From the NCBI RefSeq assembly GCF_900177405.1, contig NZ_LT840185.1, positions 558,001 through 622,000 on the forward strand: 64,000 bases of DNA, written 5' to 3'. Of the stretch, positions 37,663-46,759 are shown piece after piece; position 1 is the first letter of the stretch, and the number at the start of each line of letters is the position of its first letter. The stretch is from Allosphingosinicella indica. GTDB lineage: Bacteria > Pseudomonadota > Alphaproteobacteria > Sphingomonadales > Sphingomonadaceae. Below the pieces are notes generated by a model. The model had not been told where the DNA came from, did no database searches, and saw only the letters and a list, made by a program, of their open reading frames with translations. The translations under genes and the position numbers were made by a program.

Positions 37663-38466
37663 TTAAAGAACACTTTCCTCGGCAAGGCCTGCATAGAAAT
37701 CGCGGGACAAACCGGCTGACGCACGCGCCGAGTCGTTGAACGGTGGTTTAATCGTGCCCCGAAAGTAGGTTCTGATTAACCATTTCCAGCGGCCTGAAGC
37801 CTCGAATCCCGCCGATCCCGCGGCGTCGCGAAACCAGCGCGTGCCGACCCCGACATGCCGGATTTCGTCGCGATAGATGCGCATCAGAATGGCGGCCGAT
37901 CGCATGTCTCCGGCCGCCTCGAACCGCGCCACCGTCGCCGGCGTCACGTCCAGCCCCCGCGCTTCCAGCGCCATCGGGACGACAGCAAGGCGCGCCATCA
38001 CGTCGTGCGCCGTCGCCGCCGCGGCTTCCCACAATCCGTCATGCGCGGGGAGCGCGCCATAATGCGATCCGAGCGCGCGGAGGCGCCGGTCGAGCAGCGC
38101 GAAATGCATCGCTTCATCGGCACCGACCGAAAACCAGTCGGCGGTGAACTCCGGCGGGAAGTCTGCGCCGAACCGGCCGGCGCAATCGAAGGCGAGATCG
38201 ATCGCGGAGAATTCGATATGCGCCAGCGCGTGCAGCATCGCGATCCGCGATCGCTCCGATCCCGCGCGGCCGCGCTTTGGCATATGCGACGGCGCGAGCA
38301 GTTCGGGACGGTCCGGGCGCGCCGGAGCGTCGGGCATCGCCACGCCAAAGTGGTGATCGAGCCGACCGGCCTTGAGCGCGCGCCACGCCTGACGCGCCGC
38401 TTTCACCTTCTCGCGCGGTTCGCCCGCCGTCAGCACCGCGCGGCAGGCCGCCGCGACGTCATTCAT
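37663..38466 (-). CDS. DUF455 ferritin-like protein
   Basis: 267 residues of the COG2833/DUF455 family, predicted ferritin-like four-helix protein: SRIAMLHALAHIEFSAIDLAFD (E and H of a possible di-iron site), ADEAMHFALLDRRLRALGSHYG and IYRDEIRHVGVGTRWF supply further E..H pairs. The function is not established. Its ATG overlaps the stop of the upstream permease by eight bases, so it is expressed with the efflux operon. Confidence 0.85.
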   Translation of the reverse strand: MNDVAAACRAVLTAGEPREKVKAARQAWRALKAGRLDHHFGVAMPDAPARPDRPELLAPSHMPKRGRAGSERSRIAMLHALAHIEFSAIDLAFDCAGRFGADFPPEFTADWFSVGADEAMHFALLDRRLRALGSHYGALPAHDGLWEAAAATAHDVMARLAVVPMALEARGLDVTPATVARFEAAGDMRSAAILMRIYRDEIRHVGVGTRWFRDAAGSAGFEASGRWKWLIRTYFRGTIKPPFNDSARASAGLSRDFYAGLAEESVL

Positions 38467-39667
38467 GGCGGAGCGCGTCGATCGGGTTGAGGGCGGCGGC
38501 GCGGCGGGCCGGGAAATAGCCGAACACCACGCCGATCAGCGCGGAGAAAGCGAAGGCGACGAGGTTGATCTGCGGATCGAACAGGAACGGCACCTGGATG
38601 ATCGGCGCGAGGATGACCGTCGCCAACAAGGCGAGCGCGAGCCCGACGAGCCCGCCGAGCATCGCCAGCACCACCGCTTCCACCAGGAATTGCAGCAGCA
38701 CCTCGCGCGCCACCGCGCCGATGGCGAGGCGGATGCCGATCTCGCGAGTTCGCTCGGTCACCGACACCAGCATGATGTTCATGATCCCGATGCCGCCCAC
38801 CAGCAGGCTGACCGCGGCCACCGCGCCCATCACCGTCGTCAGGATGCGCGTGGTGCCGGACAGCGTGTCCGATATCTGCTGGGTGTCGAAGATGTTGAAA
38901 TTGTCCGGCGTCCCGGGCTGCAGCCCGCGCCGCTCGCGCAGCAGATCGCTGATCGAGGATTGCACCGATCCGGTGTCGTAATTGTCGTCCACCGCGACCA
39001 TGATGTTGCGCACGTCGCGATCGCCGGTGAAGCGCCGCTGCACCGCCTTGATCGGCATGATGACGACATCGTCCTGATCGGCGCCGAAACCGCCCTGCCC
39101 GCGCCGCGACAGCGTGCCGACGACATCGCAGCTCACTTCGCCGACGCGGAACCGCTCGCCGACCGGATCGCTGCCACGGAACAGATTCTGCCGCACGGTA
39201 TCGCCGATGATGCAGACCGCCTTGCCTGATTCCTCGTCGGCTTCGGTGAACAGGCTGCCGCCCGAGAGCGGCCAGTTCTGCGCGACAAAATAATCGCCGG
39301 TGGTGCCGTTGACGGTGGTCGACCAGTTGGCGGCGTTGCGGATCGCGGTGACGGTGGTGCTCGTCTGCGGCGCAACCGCGCGGACCCCCGGCACCTGCTC
39401 GCGGATCGCATCGACATCCTGCATTTTGAAGTCCGGCGGCCGTGGCCCGCCGCCGCCGCGGCCGAACCCCTGGCCGGGGCGGATCTGGAGGATGTTGGCG
39501 CCGAGCCCGGCGATCTGGTCCTGCACCGCCTTGGTCGCGCCGTTGCCGAGCGTCACCATCGTCACCACCGCCGATACGCCGATGACGATGCCGAGGATGG
39601 TGAGGAACGAGCGGAGCAGGTGGCGCCGTATCTCGCGCACCGCCAGGATGATCGTTGTGCCGAGCAT
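38459..39667 (-). CDS. ABC transporter permease, MacB membrane part
   Basis: 402 residues: one N-terminal helix (LRSFLTILGIVIGVSAVV), a ~220-residue periplasmic MacB_PCD domain with a Gly-rich patch (GQGFGRGGGG), and three C-terminal helices of the FtsX type (GAVAAVSLLVGGIGIMNIML followed by VTERTREIGIRLAIGA), ending PARRAAALNPIDALRHE. This is the transmembrane/periplasmic half of a MacB exporter made as a separate polypeptide. The ATG overlaps the ATPase stop (TGATG). Confidence 0.92.
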   Translation of the reverse strand: MLGTTIILAVREIRRHLLRSFLTILGIVIGVSAVVTMVTLGNGATKAVQDQIAGLGANILQIRPGQGFGRGGGGPRPPDFKMQDVDAIREQVPGVRAVAPQTSTTVTAIRNAANWSTTVNGTTGDYFVAQNWPLSGGSLFTEADEESGKAVCIIGDTVRQNLFRGSDPVGERFRVGEVSCDVVGTLSRRGQGGFGADQDDVVIMPIKAVQRRFTGDRDVRNIMVAVDDNYDTGSVQSSISDLLRERRGLQPGTPDNFNIFDTQQISDTLSGTTRILTTVMGAVAAVSLLVGGIGIMNIMLVSVTERTREIGIRLAIGAVAREVLLQFLVEAVVLAMLGGLVGLALALLATVILAPIIQVPFLFDPQINLVAFAFSALIGVVFGYFPARRAAALNPIDALRHE

Positions 39668-40368
39668 CAGCCGCCGCCTCCCCTCTCGAACCGCTCGACG
39701 AGCCCGTCTTTGAAATGGACGATGCTGCGCGCGAAGGCCGCCATCTCGGGCTCGTGCGTCACCATCAGTACGGTAATGCCGGCGTTGCGATTTAGATCGG
39801 TGAGCAGTTCCATGATCTCCACCGAGCGTTCGGAATCGAGATTGCCGGTCGGCTCGTCGGCAAGCAGCACGTCGGGATGGGTGACGATCGCGCGGGCGAT
39901 GGCGACGCGCTGCTGCTGGCCGCCGGAGAGCTCGGCGGGGGTATGGTCCCACCAGTCGGCGAGCCCCACCTTCTCCAGCGCCGCCATGCCGGCCTTGTGT
40001 CGCTCTTCCTTGGTCTCGCCGCGGTAGAGCAAGGGCAGCTCGACATTCTCGAGCGCGCTCGTGCGGGCGAGCAGGTTGAAGCCCTGGAAGACGAAGCCGA
40101 GATATTTGCGGCGCAGCAAGGCGCGCTGATCGCGGTCGAGCGTCTCGACCGGCACGCCGCGGAAGAGATAATTGCCGCCGGTCGGTACGTCGAGACAGCC
40201 GAGGATGTTCATCGCCGTCGACTTGCCCGAGCCAGACGGGCCCATCACCGCCAGAAACTCGCCCTGCGCGACGTCGAGATCGACGCCCTTCAGCGCCTGG
40301 AAAGCGGTCGCGCCGGTGCCGTAGGTCTTGGTGACACCCTTGAGGCGGATGAGCGGATCAGCCGCCAC
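39667..40368 (-). CDS. ABC transporter ATPase, MacB nucleotide-binding part
   Basis: About 233 residues of the LolD/MacB ATPase family: Walker A GPSGSGKST, Q-loop FVFQGFNLL, signature LSGGQQQRVAIARAI, Walker B VLLADEPTGNLD and switch His in MVTHEPE. The gene begins inside the 3' end of the macA-like gene. Several GTG codons (40368, 40374, 40377) fit; I use the one nearest the conserved DPLIRLKGVTKTYG, so the start may be off by a few codons. It powers the adjacent permease. Confidence 0.9.
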   Translation of the reverse strand: MAADPLIRLKGVTKTYGTGATAFQALKGVDLDVAQGEFLAVMGPSGSGKSTAMNILGCLDVPTGGNYLFRGVPVETLDRDQRALLRRKYLGFVFQGFNLLARTSALENVELPLLYRGETKEERHKAGMAALEKVGLADWWDHTPAELSGGQQQRVAIARAIVTHPDVLLADEPTGNLDSERSVEIMELLTDLNRNAGITVLMVTHEPEMAAFARSIVHFKDGLVERFERGGGG

Positions 40369-41812
40369 CGCCACCACCCCGGCCACCGCCACCGCCGCCC
40401 TGACCTCCGCCACTACCACCGCCGCCGCCGCGGCGACCGGAGCGCGCTCCTTCGCTGCGGCTCTGCTGGCCCGCGGCGAGACGGGCGGTGATGACCTGCA
40501 TCCCCGGCCGGAGCCCTTCGCCGCTGACTTCGGTGCGCGCGCCGTCGGTCTCGCCGACGACGACCTGCACCGGCTGCGGCTCGCCGTCCGCGCCGACGAC
40601 ATAGAGGGTCTGGCGGCTGCCGCGGCCGATGGTGACCTCACGCTCGGCGCGATTGCCGCGCCGGCCGCGCTGGGGGACGAGCACGCTGGTGACGCCGCCC
40701 GCCTTCTGGCCGCTGCCCGACTGATCGGGCGAGAAGCGCAGCGCCGCATTCGGCACCGTGATCACGTTGCGCTTTTCGAACGTCACGATGTCCGCCGTCG
40801 CGGTCATGCCGGGACGAAGCTGAAGGTCGGCGTTCGCGACAGTGAGCACCGCCGTATAGGCGATGACGTTGCTGCCTGACGATGTCGAGGACGTGCTGGT
40901 GCCGGTCGAGGTCGTCTGCTGCGTCGCGTTGGCGCCGACATCGACGCGCTGGATCGTCGCCGGGAAGCTGCGGCCCGGAAAGGCATCGACGGTAAAGGTC
41001 GCGCGCTGTCCGTCTTTCACCTGGCCGACATCGGCTTCGTCGACCTTCACTTCGAGCTTCATCCGCGAGAGATCCTCGGCGATGACGAACAGCACCGGCG
41101 CGTTGAGCGAGGCGGCAACGGTCTGCCCCGGATCGACCTGGCGCGAGAGCACGACGCCGTTGACCGGCGAATAGATCGTCGCCTTGGAAAGATTGGTCTC
41201 GGCCGAGGACACCTGCGCGCGGGCCTGCGCGACTGCGGCCTGCGCGGCGTTGACCGATGCGACCGCGCGCTGCGCCTCGGCGCGGCCCGTCTCCAGCTCG
41301 ACCTTCGAAGGCACCTTGCCGCCCGACAGCCGCGATACTTCCTCGAGCCGCGCGAGGTTGGCGCGGGCCTGCACCCGCGTCGCTTCCGCCTGCGCGACTT
41401 GCGCCTGCGCCGAAGCCAAGGCGGCGCGCGCCTGCGTCACGGCATCGAGCAGCCGCGAGGTATCGAGCCGGGCTAGCGGCTGGCCCTTGGTGACGCGATC
41501 ATTGTTGTCGGCAAACACCGCGGTGACGAGACCCGACTGCTCGGAGCCGACCTCGACCTGGTTGGTCGGCGCGATATTGCCGGTGGCGGAGACGGTGACG
41601 GTGAGATCGCCACGCCGCACCGGCGCGGTCGCATAGCCGCCCTCTTCATCGCCGCCGAAGCAGCGCACCAGCAGCAGGACGACCGCGACAAGCAGTACGA
41701 TCGTCCCAGCGATGATCGCGCGGCGCCGCCACGGGCTTTCCTTGGGCGCGCCGAGGAATTCGTCGAGATCGGCTTTTTCGCCCGGCGGCGGTGGGGATGC
41801 GGTGTCGGTCAT
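40358..41812 (-). CDS. MacA-type membrane fusion protein
   Basis: 484 residues: short cytoplasmic N-terminus, one helix (AIIAGTIVLLVAVVLLLV), lipoyl-type half motifs (GNIAPTNQVEVGSEQSG; YSPVNGVVLSRQVDPGQTVA), a long alpha-hairpin (about 115-205, rich in Ala/Gln/Glu) and a beta-barrel domain (LRPGMTATADIVTFEKRNVI). The last ~25 residues are nearly all Gly with Ser/Arg, a low-complexity tail. It links the inner-membrane MacB-like pump to the outer-membrane channel. It overlaps the upstream OMF gene by four bases (ATGA) and the downstream ATPase gene by 11. Confidence 0.92.
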   Translation of the reverse strand: MTDTASPPPPGEKADLDEFLGAPKESPWRRRAIIAGTIVLLVAVVLLLVRCFGGDEEGGYATAPVRRGDLTVTVSATGNIAPTNQVEVGSEQSGLVTAVFADNNDRVTKGQPLARLDTSRLLDAVTQARAALASAQAQVAQAEATRVQARANLARLEEVSRLSGGKVPSKVELETGRAEAQRAVASVNAAQAAVAQARAQVSSAETNLSKATIYSPVNGVVLSRQVDPGQTVAASLNAPVLFVIAEDLSRMKLEVKVDEADVGQVKDGQRATFTVDAFPGRSFPATIQRVDVGANATQQTTSTGTSTSSTSSGSNVIAYTAVLTVANADLQLRPGMTATADIVTFEKRNVITVPNAALRFSPDQSGSGQKAGGVTSVLVPQRGRRGNRAEREVTIGRGSRQTLYVVGADGEPQPVQVVVGETDGARTEVSGEGLRPGMQVITARLAAGQQSRSEGARSGRRGGGGGSGGGQGGGGGGRGGGGGG

Positions 41813-43197
41813 GCGTTGCTACCCTCGGCAAGGGGGTCCCATCCGCCGCCCAGCGCACGATAGAGCTGGACGAGCGCGAACGCGCGATCGGCGCGGGCGT
41901 TGGCCTGCCCGTCGCGCGAGGATAGGAGCGACCGCTCGGCTTCCAGCAGGGTCTGGAAATCGGTGAGGCCGGCGCGATACTGGCTGCGCGCAAGGATCGC
42001 GGTGTTGCTTGCGGCGTCGAAGGCGATCGCGAACTCGCGCTGGCGGCGCTCGGCGGCGGTCAGCGCCTGCAGCGCATTCTCGACATCCTCCAGCCCGGTC
42101 AGCACCGTCTGCCGATAGCTCGCATAGGCGCCGTCGGCGGCGGCCTGCTGGCTGCGGACCTGACTGCGCAGCCTGCCGCCGTCGAAGATCGTCTGGCTGA
42201 GCCCGGCGAACAGGCTGCCCGTGATCGCATCGAACAGCCCGCCGATCGAGAAAGCGCTGGTGCCGATGTTCCCGCCGATGCGGAGCGCTGGGTAGAGCTG
42301 CGCTTCAGCAACGCCGATCCGCGCGGTGGCGGCGGCAAGGCTGCGTTCGGCGCCGCGCACGTCGGGACGCTGGCGGAGCGTGTCGGCCGGAATACCTACC
42401 GCGATGTCGGCGGGACCGGTAGGCACCGGACGGACGGGATCGAGCGACGGGTTGATCGCGCCCGGCGCCTGCCCGGTCAACACCGCGAGCCGATAGGCGG
42501 CGGCGGCATAGCTCGTCTCGATATTGGGGATCGACGCGGCGGTTTGCGCGCGCGCCGCCCGCGCCTGCTCGCTGTCGAGCGACGAGACGAGGCCCGCCTG
42601 CACGCGCCAGCCGGCGATATCCAGATTATCATCGGCGATGGCGAGAGAATCGCGGGCGATCGCGAGGCGCTCCTGCGCGAGGCGCGCGCTGATGTAATTG
42701 TTCGCCGTTTCCGCAACGATCGCGACGCGAACGCCGGCAAGATCGAAGCCAGCGCCTTCCTTGTCGGCGCGCGCGGCCTCGACGCTGCGACGGATGCCGC
42801 CGAACAGATCGGCCTCCCACGCGGCATCGCCGCCGAGCGAGAAATTGGTACTGTCGTTACCCGCGCCGATGCTGCGATTGACGCCCGCGGAAGCGCCGAC
42901 GCTCGGCAGATAGCCGGCGCGCGCCTGGACCAGCGCCTCGCGCGCCTGCCGCAGCCGCGCCGCAGCCGCGGCAAGATCGAGATTGCCCGCGATCGAGCGG
43001 TCGACGAGATCGGTGAGCAGGGGATCGTCGAACCGCTGCCACCAGGTCGCGAGTTGCTGCGGCTCGCCGGGATTGGCGCCCGGGCCGTGATAGGCATCTG
43101 GAACCCCGAGAGCACTGGCCGGCGCCGGCCGATAATCGGGTCCGGACGCACAGGCGCTCAGCACGGCGGTAAGCAACAGGCCGGTGGCGATACGCAT
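41809..43197 (-). CDS. NodT/TolC-family outer-membrane efflux lipoprotein
   Basis: 462 residues. Lipoprotein signal MRIATGLLLTAVLSACASGP (Cys16), then two repeated OEP domains with the usual long helices: WWQRFDDPLLTDLVDRSI, LAAAAARLRQAREALVQARAG, and VRGAERSLAAATARIGVAEAQLYPALRIGG. It forms the trimeric outer-membrane duct for the following MacA/MacB proteins. ATG at 43197 has GGGGG eight bases upstream. First gene of the efflux operon; no regulator is linked. Confidence 0.93.
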   Translation of the reverse strand: MRIATGLLLTAVLSACASGPDYRPAPASALGVPDAYHGPGANPGEPQQLATWWQRFDDPLLTDLVDRSIAGNLDLAAAAARLRQAREALVQARAGYLPSVGASAGVNRSIGAGNDSTNFSLGGDAAWEADLFGGIRRSVEAARADKEGAGFDLAGVRVAIVAETANNYISARLAQERLAIARDSLAIADDNLDIAGWRVQAGLVSSLDSEQARAARAQTAASIPNIETSYAAAAYRLAVLTGQAPGAINPSLDPVRPVPTGPADIAVGIPADTLRQRPDVRGAERSLAAATARIGVAEAQLYPALRIGGNIGTSAFSIGGLFDAITGSLFAGLSQTIFDGGRLRSQVRSQQAAADGAYASYRQTVLTGLEDVENALQALTAAERRQREFAIAFDAASNTAILARSQYRAGLTDFQTLLEAERSLLSSRDGQANARADRAFALVQLYRALGGGWDPLAEGSNA

Positions 43198-43253
43198 ATT
43201 CACGCCCCCGGTTAGCGGTTCATCGCATGAACGCCCGCTGAAACCCGCCAACG

Positions 43254-43721
43254 TCAGGGAAGCTCGCGCGCGGCGGCCAGAACCGCGTCGACATGACCCG
43301 GAACCTTGACCTTGCGCCACACCTTTTTGATCACGCCATCGCGGTCGACGAGGAAGGTAGCGCGTTCGATTCCCATATATTTCCGGCCGTACATCGACTT
43401 TTCGACCCAGGTGCCGAACGCCGCGCACGCGGCGCCGTCGACGTCGGAGGCGAGCGGAACAGAGAGATCATATTTGGCGGTGAACTTCTCGTGAGAGCGA
43501 CGATCGTCCTTGGAAATGCCGAGCAGCCAGGTGTCCGCCTTGCGGAATTCGTCGGCCGATGCCGTGAAGTCCTTGGCCTCGCGCGTGCAGCCCGAGGTGT
43601 CGTCCTTCGGATAGAAGAAGACGACAAGTTTGTGGCCCTTGAAGTCCGCGGGGCTGATCGGCTTGCCCTCCGCGCCTTCCATCGCGACGTCCGGAACCGG
43701 GCTGCCTTCGTCCACCATCAT
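43254..43721 (-). CDS. bcp: Thioredoxin-dependent peroxiredoxin (BCP/PrxQ)
   Basis: 155-residue thiol peroxidase. The peroxidatic Cys45 lies in FFYPKDDTSGCTREAKDF. The resolving Cys five residues on, as in E. coli BCP, is missing; Cys99 (DGAACAAFG) is placed like the resolving Cys of the other PrxQ subgroup. The C-terminal ERATFLVDRDGVIKKVWRKV is typical. The start overlaps the glnE stop (ATGA), so it is translated with glnE. Confidence 0.92.
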   Translation of the reverse strand: MMVDEGSPVPDVAMEGAEGKPISPADFKGHKLVVFFYPKDDTSGCTREAKDFTASADEFRKADTWLLGISKDDRRSHEKFTAKYDLSVPLASDVDGAACAAFGTWVEKSMYGRKYMGIERATFLVDRDGVIKKVWRKVKVPGHVDAVLAAARELP

Positions 43722-46429
43722 TCGTCTCCTGCCGTCTGCGCGACCGATCGCCACAGCGCCGATACGCTCTGCCGTGCCGCGTCGTGCGCCGCAAGCAGCG
43801 CGTCCCAATCCTCAACCCCGCACGCGCGGGCCACCAGCGCGCGCGAGGCTTCCGGCGGCTCGGCGGAGGCGGGGGAGACGAGCCGCATGGTCACCAGCAT
43901 GGCGGTAAGCAGGCGCAGCGCATCGCGGATCCCGGCAGGTACGAACCCGGCATCGGTCAGCACCGGGATCGCGCATTCCAGCCGCGGATCGATGCCGATC
44001 CCCTCGCGCAATTGCAGCGTGTGGATCGCGAATTCGAGATCGACCAGCCCGCCCTCGCCCATCTTGATGTCGAAGGGCCCTGCAGGCGGCTTGTGACGGG
44101 CAACCTCGGCGCGCATCCGCGCCGCGTCGGCGGTGAGCACGGCGGGATCGCGCGGGCTGCACAGCGCCGCATCGACGATCGCCTGCAGCGCCGCCCGGCC
44201 ATCGGCGGAGCCATAGACCGGCCGCGCGCGGGTCAGCGCCATATGCTCAAAAGTCCAGGCGCGTTCGCGCTGATAGGTGGCGAAGCTTTCGAGCGACACT
44301 GCGAGCAGCCCGTCGCCGCCGTGCGGTCGGAGCCGCGTATCAACCTCGTAGAGCGGCCCCGCCGCCGTCGGCACCGACAGCGCGGACGACACGCGCGGCG
44401 CGAGCCGGTTGAAATAATCGGTGGCGCTGAGCGGACGGCGCCCGTCCGAGACCGCCTCATGGCTGCCGGTGAACAGGTAGACCAGATCGAGATCGGACGC
44501 ATGGGTGAGCGCCGCACCGCCGAGCCGGCCGAGGCCGAGCACGAGGAGTTCGCCCCCCGGCACGCGTCCATGCTGCGCGGCGAATTCGGCGATGGCGGCG
44601 TCGGCGAGCACGTTGAGCGCGGCTTCCGCCACGCGCGCATAGCCGTGCGCCACGTCGATCGGTTCGCTGCGCGCCAGCACCACCTGCGCGCCGAGCGCGA
44701 AGCGGCGCTCGTTGACGCGGCGGCGGACGCGATCGAGCACCATCTGATAATCCTCGCCGTCGCGCTCGGGCCGCGAGAAGGCGGCGATCAGCCGGTCGAC
44801 CTCGGGCGGCGGATCGAAGGCGCTGGCATCGATCAGGCCGTCGAGAAGGCCCGGGCGGCGGCCGAGCTGTTCGGCCAGCGTCGGTGCGTGCGCGAGCACG
44901 GTGGCGAGAATCTGGAGCAGCGCGGGCCGCGCCTCCAGCAGGCGGTAGAAATTGACGCCGCCGGGCAGCTTCTCGACGATATCGTCGAAGCGGTTGAGCG
45001 CGCGCGCCGGATCGGGCGATGCGCCGAGCGCCTCGATCAGCGCCGGAAGCAGCGCCTCGAACGCCTCGCGCGCGGCGCCCGCCTGGAGCGAACGCGCCCG
45101 CCCCGAGCGCCAGCTCTCGACCCGCTGCCGCGCAGCCTCGGCCTCGCTGAAGCCGGCGCGCGCAAGGGCTTCTTCCAGCGGCGCGGCATCACGCGGCAGG
45201 CGCGCGTTCTGCTCGTCATCGTCGTCCGCGAGGGCGTCGTAATTGGCGGCGACCTTGGCGACATGCGGCGCGAGCAGATCGACGAGCGCCGGCCCGTCGG
45301 CCAGCCCGTGCAGCCGCGCGACATTGTCGAGCGCTGCGCCTTCGGGCAGGCTGTGCGTCTGGCGATCATCGACCATCTGCAGGCGATGCTCGACCGTCCG
45401 GAACAGTCGATATGCCTCCGACAGCATCGCCGCCTGCGCCTCGCTGATCCGCCCGCCTGCGGCCAAGGCTGCGAGCGCGTCAAGCGTCGCGGGTGCGCGT
45501 AGCGCCGGCTCGCGACCGCCGTGGATGAGCTGATGCGCCTGCGCGAAGAATTCGATCTCGCGGATGCCGCCGCGCCCGCGCTTCAGATCATAGCGCGGGC
45601 CAAGCGCCTGCCCTTGCGCATAATGATCGCGGATCCGCCCGGTGATCGAACGTATCTCTCCGATGGCGCCGAAATCGAGGCTGCGGCGCCACACGAACGG
45701 ATGGATCGCGTCCAGAAAGTAGCGGCCCACCGCAGCATCGCCCGCCACGAAGCGCGCGCGGATGAACGCCGCCCGCTCCCACGGCAGCGCCTGCGATTCA
45801 TAATAAGAGATGGCGGCGTCGACCGGCAGCGCGATCGGCGTCACTTCGGGCGACGGGCGGAGCCGCAGATCGACGCGGAACACATAACCGTCGCTGGTCC
45901 GCGCCTGGAGCTGCTCGACGACCTTCTGGCCGATGCGCAGCGCCGCCTGCTGGTGATCCTCGCGCGGTTTCAGCGGCAGCGTGCGCGGATCGTAGAGGAA
46001 CAGCACGTCGATGTCGGACGAATAATTGAGTTCGCGGCTGCCATGCTTGCCCAGCGCGATGACCGCGAAACCGCGCGGCGCCTCGTCGGGCGTGCGCGCG
46101 AGCATCGCCGCGGTGATCGCCCGCTCGAGCGCGCGATCGGCGAGGTCCGACAAGCCCTCGACCACCGCTTCGAGCGGCAGCGCGCCTGCAAGATCGCCGA
46201 TCGCCAAGACGGTCGCGACCGCGCTTCGCTGCCGCCGCAGCGCGATCCCCACGTCGTCGATGTCGTCACCAGTATTTCCGGCCATGACGAGCGCATCAGC
46301 AAGCCGGCCGGCGGCCAGCATGTGCGCCAGCGCGGGGTCGCTCTCCAGCCGCTGCCGCAGGAAGGGTGCGTGTTGCCGCGCGCGGGCCAGCGCGTCGTTA
46401 AGATTCACGTCACCAAGAGTATCATTCAT
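43718..46429 (-). CDS. glnE: Bifunctional glutamine synthetase adenylyltransferase/deadenylylase
   Basis: 903 residues. It switches glutamine synthetase off and on by adding or removing AMP in response to PII. Two nucleotidyltransferase halves are visible: the N-terminal one with GKHGSRELNYSSDIDVLFLY and the C-terminal one with LGRLGGAALTHASDLDLVYLF. Each has the G-[S/G]...D-x-D pattern, and each is followed by a helical region (IREIEFFAQAHQL; GLVDLEFAIHTLQL). ATG at 46429 is preferred over a TTG 15 codons upstream. The upstream region is shared with the NepR-like gene on the other strand. Confidence 0.95.
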   Translation of the reverse strand: MNDTLGDVNLNDALARARQHAPFLRQRLESDPALAHMLAAGRLADALVMAGNTGDDIDDVGIALRRQRSAVATVLAIGDLAGALPLEAVVEGLSDLADRALERAITAAMLARTPDEAPRGFAVIALGKHGSRELNYSSDIDVLFLYDPRTLPLKPREDHQQAALRIGQKVVEQLQARTSDGYVFRVDLRLRPSPEVTPIALPVDAAISYYESQALPWERAAFIRARFVAGDAAVGRYFLDAIHPFVWRRSLDFGAIGEIRSITGRIRDHYAQGQALGPRYDLKRGRGGIREIEFFAQAHQLIHGGREPALRAPATLDALAALAAGGRISEAQAAMLSEAYRLFRTVEHRLQMVDDRQTHSLPEGAALDNVARLHGLADGPALVDLLAPHVAKVAANYDALADDDDEQNARLPRDAAPLEEALARAGFSEAEAARQRVESWRSGRARSLQAGAAREAFEALLPALIEALGASPDPARALNRFDDIVEKLPGGVNFYRLLEARPALLQILATVLAHAPTLAEQLGRRPGLLDGLIDASAFDPPPEVDRLIAAFSRPERDGEDYQMVLDRVRRRVNERRFALGAQVVLARSEPIDVAHGYARVAEAALNVLADAAIAEFAAQHGRVPGGELLVLGLGRLGGAALTHASDLDLVYLFTGSHEAVSDGRRPLSATDYFNRLAPRVSSALSVPTAAGPLYEVDTRLRPHGGDGLLAVSLESFATYQRERAWTFEHMALTRARPVYGSADGRAALQAIVDAALCSPRDPAVLTADAARMRAEVARHKPPAGPFDIKMGEGGLVDLEFAIHTLQLREGIGIDPRLECAIPVLTDAGFVPAGIRDALRLLTAMLVTMRLVSPASAEPPEASRALVARACGVEDWDALLAAHDAARQSVSALWRSVAQTAGDE

Positions 46430-46470
46430 GCCACAGCCAGAAATTGAACCGTTGTGCAGGCGCAACAATG

Positions 46471-46495
46471 GCAACCTGTGTTAAACATGGACGTT
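46471..46495 (+). promoter_or_regulatory. Candidate EcfG-type promoter of the NepR-like gene
   Basis: GCAAC (46471-46475), 16 bases, CGTT (46492-46495). The consensus for EcfG sigma factors is GGAAC-N16/17-CGTT, so one base differs. Transcription would start near 46502, about 30 nt before the ATG at 46535. Confidence 0.45.
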
Positions 46496-46534
46496 ATTAG
46501 GTCCGTGACTACGATCAACCCGAGAAGAGAAGCC

Positions 46535-46684
46535 ATGATCAACGCTTCCGAAAGACGGTTTGTGAAGGTGGCTCCGCCCACGCTTCACGCCGGCGTCGGG
46601 AATGCGTTGCGTGAAGCTTTCGCGCTGGAGAGCGAGCCGCGTAACCCGCGTTCGTTTGAGGCGCTGCTTGCCAAGCTCGACTGA
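46535..46684 (+). CDS. NepR-like small protein (second anti-sigma candidate)
   Basis: A 49-residue protein starting MINASERRFVKVAPPTLHAG. Its C-terminal 29 residues align without gaps to the conserved core of the NepR coded at 48.8 kb: VGNALREAF...P...FEALLAKLD against VGNALRTVY...P...LDLLGKLG. NepR binds and silences EcfG and is removed by phosphorylated PhyR. This second copy lies convergent to ecfG, 75 bp from its stop, with a strong terminator between them. It may be a second anti-sigma factor, as some sphingomonads are reported to have more than one NepR; binding is not shown. GAGAAGAGAAG precedes the ATG. Confidence 0.65.
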   Translation: MINASERRFVKVAPPTLHAGVGNALREAFALESEPRNPRSFEALLAKLD

Positions 46685-46707
46685 GCGCGACGTAATCCGA
46701 CGTGACA

Positions 46708-46754
46708 AACATTGCGGCGCTCCGGCTTCGGCCGGGCGCCGCAATGTTGTTTTT
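46708..46754 (+). terminator. Terminator between the NepR-like gene and ecfG
   Basis: A 13-bp perfect stem (AACATTGCGGCGC / GCGCCGCAATGTT) enclosing a second 5-bp stem with a TTCG loop, followed by GTTTTT on the plus strand (T run 46750-46754). Strong for the plus-strand gene; the stem can also stop ecfG transcripts from the other side. Confidence 0.85.
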
Positions 46755-46759
46755 GGGTT

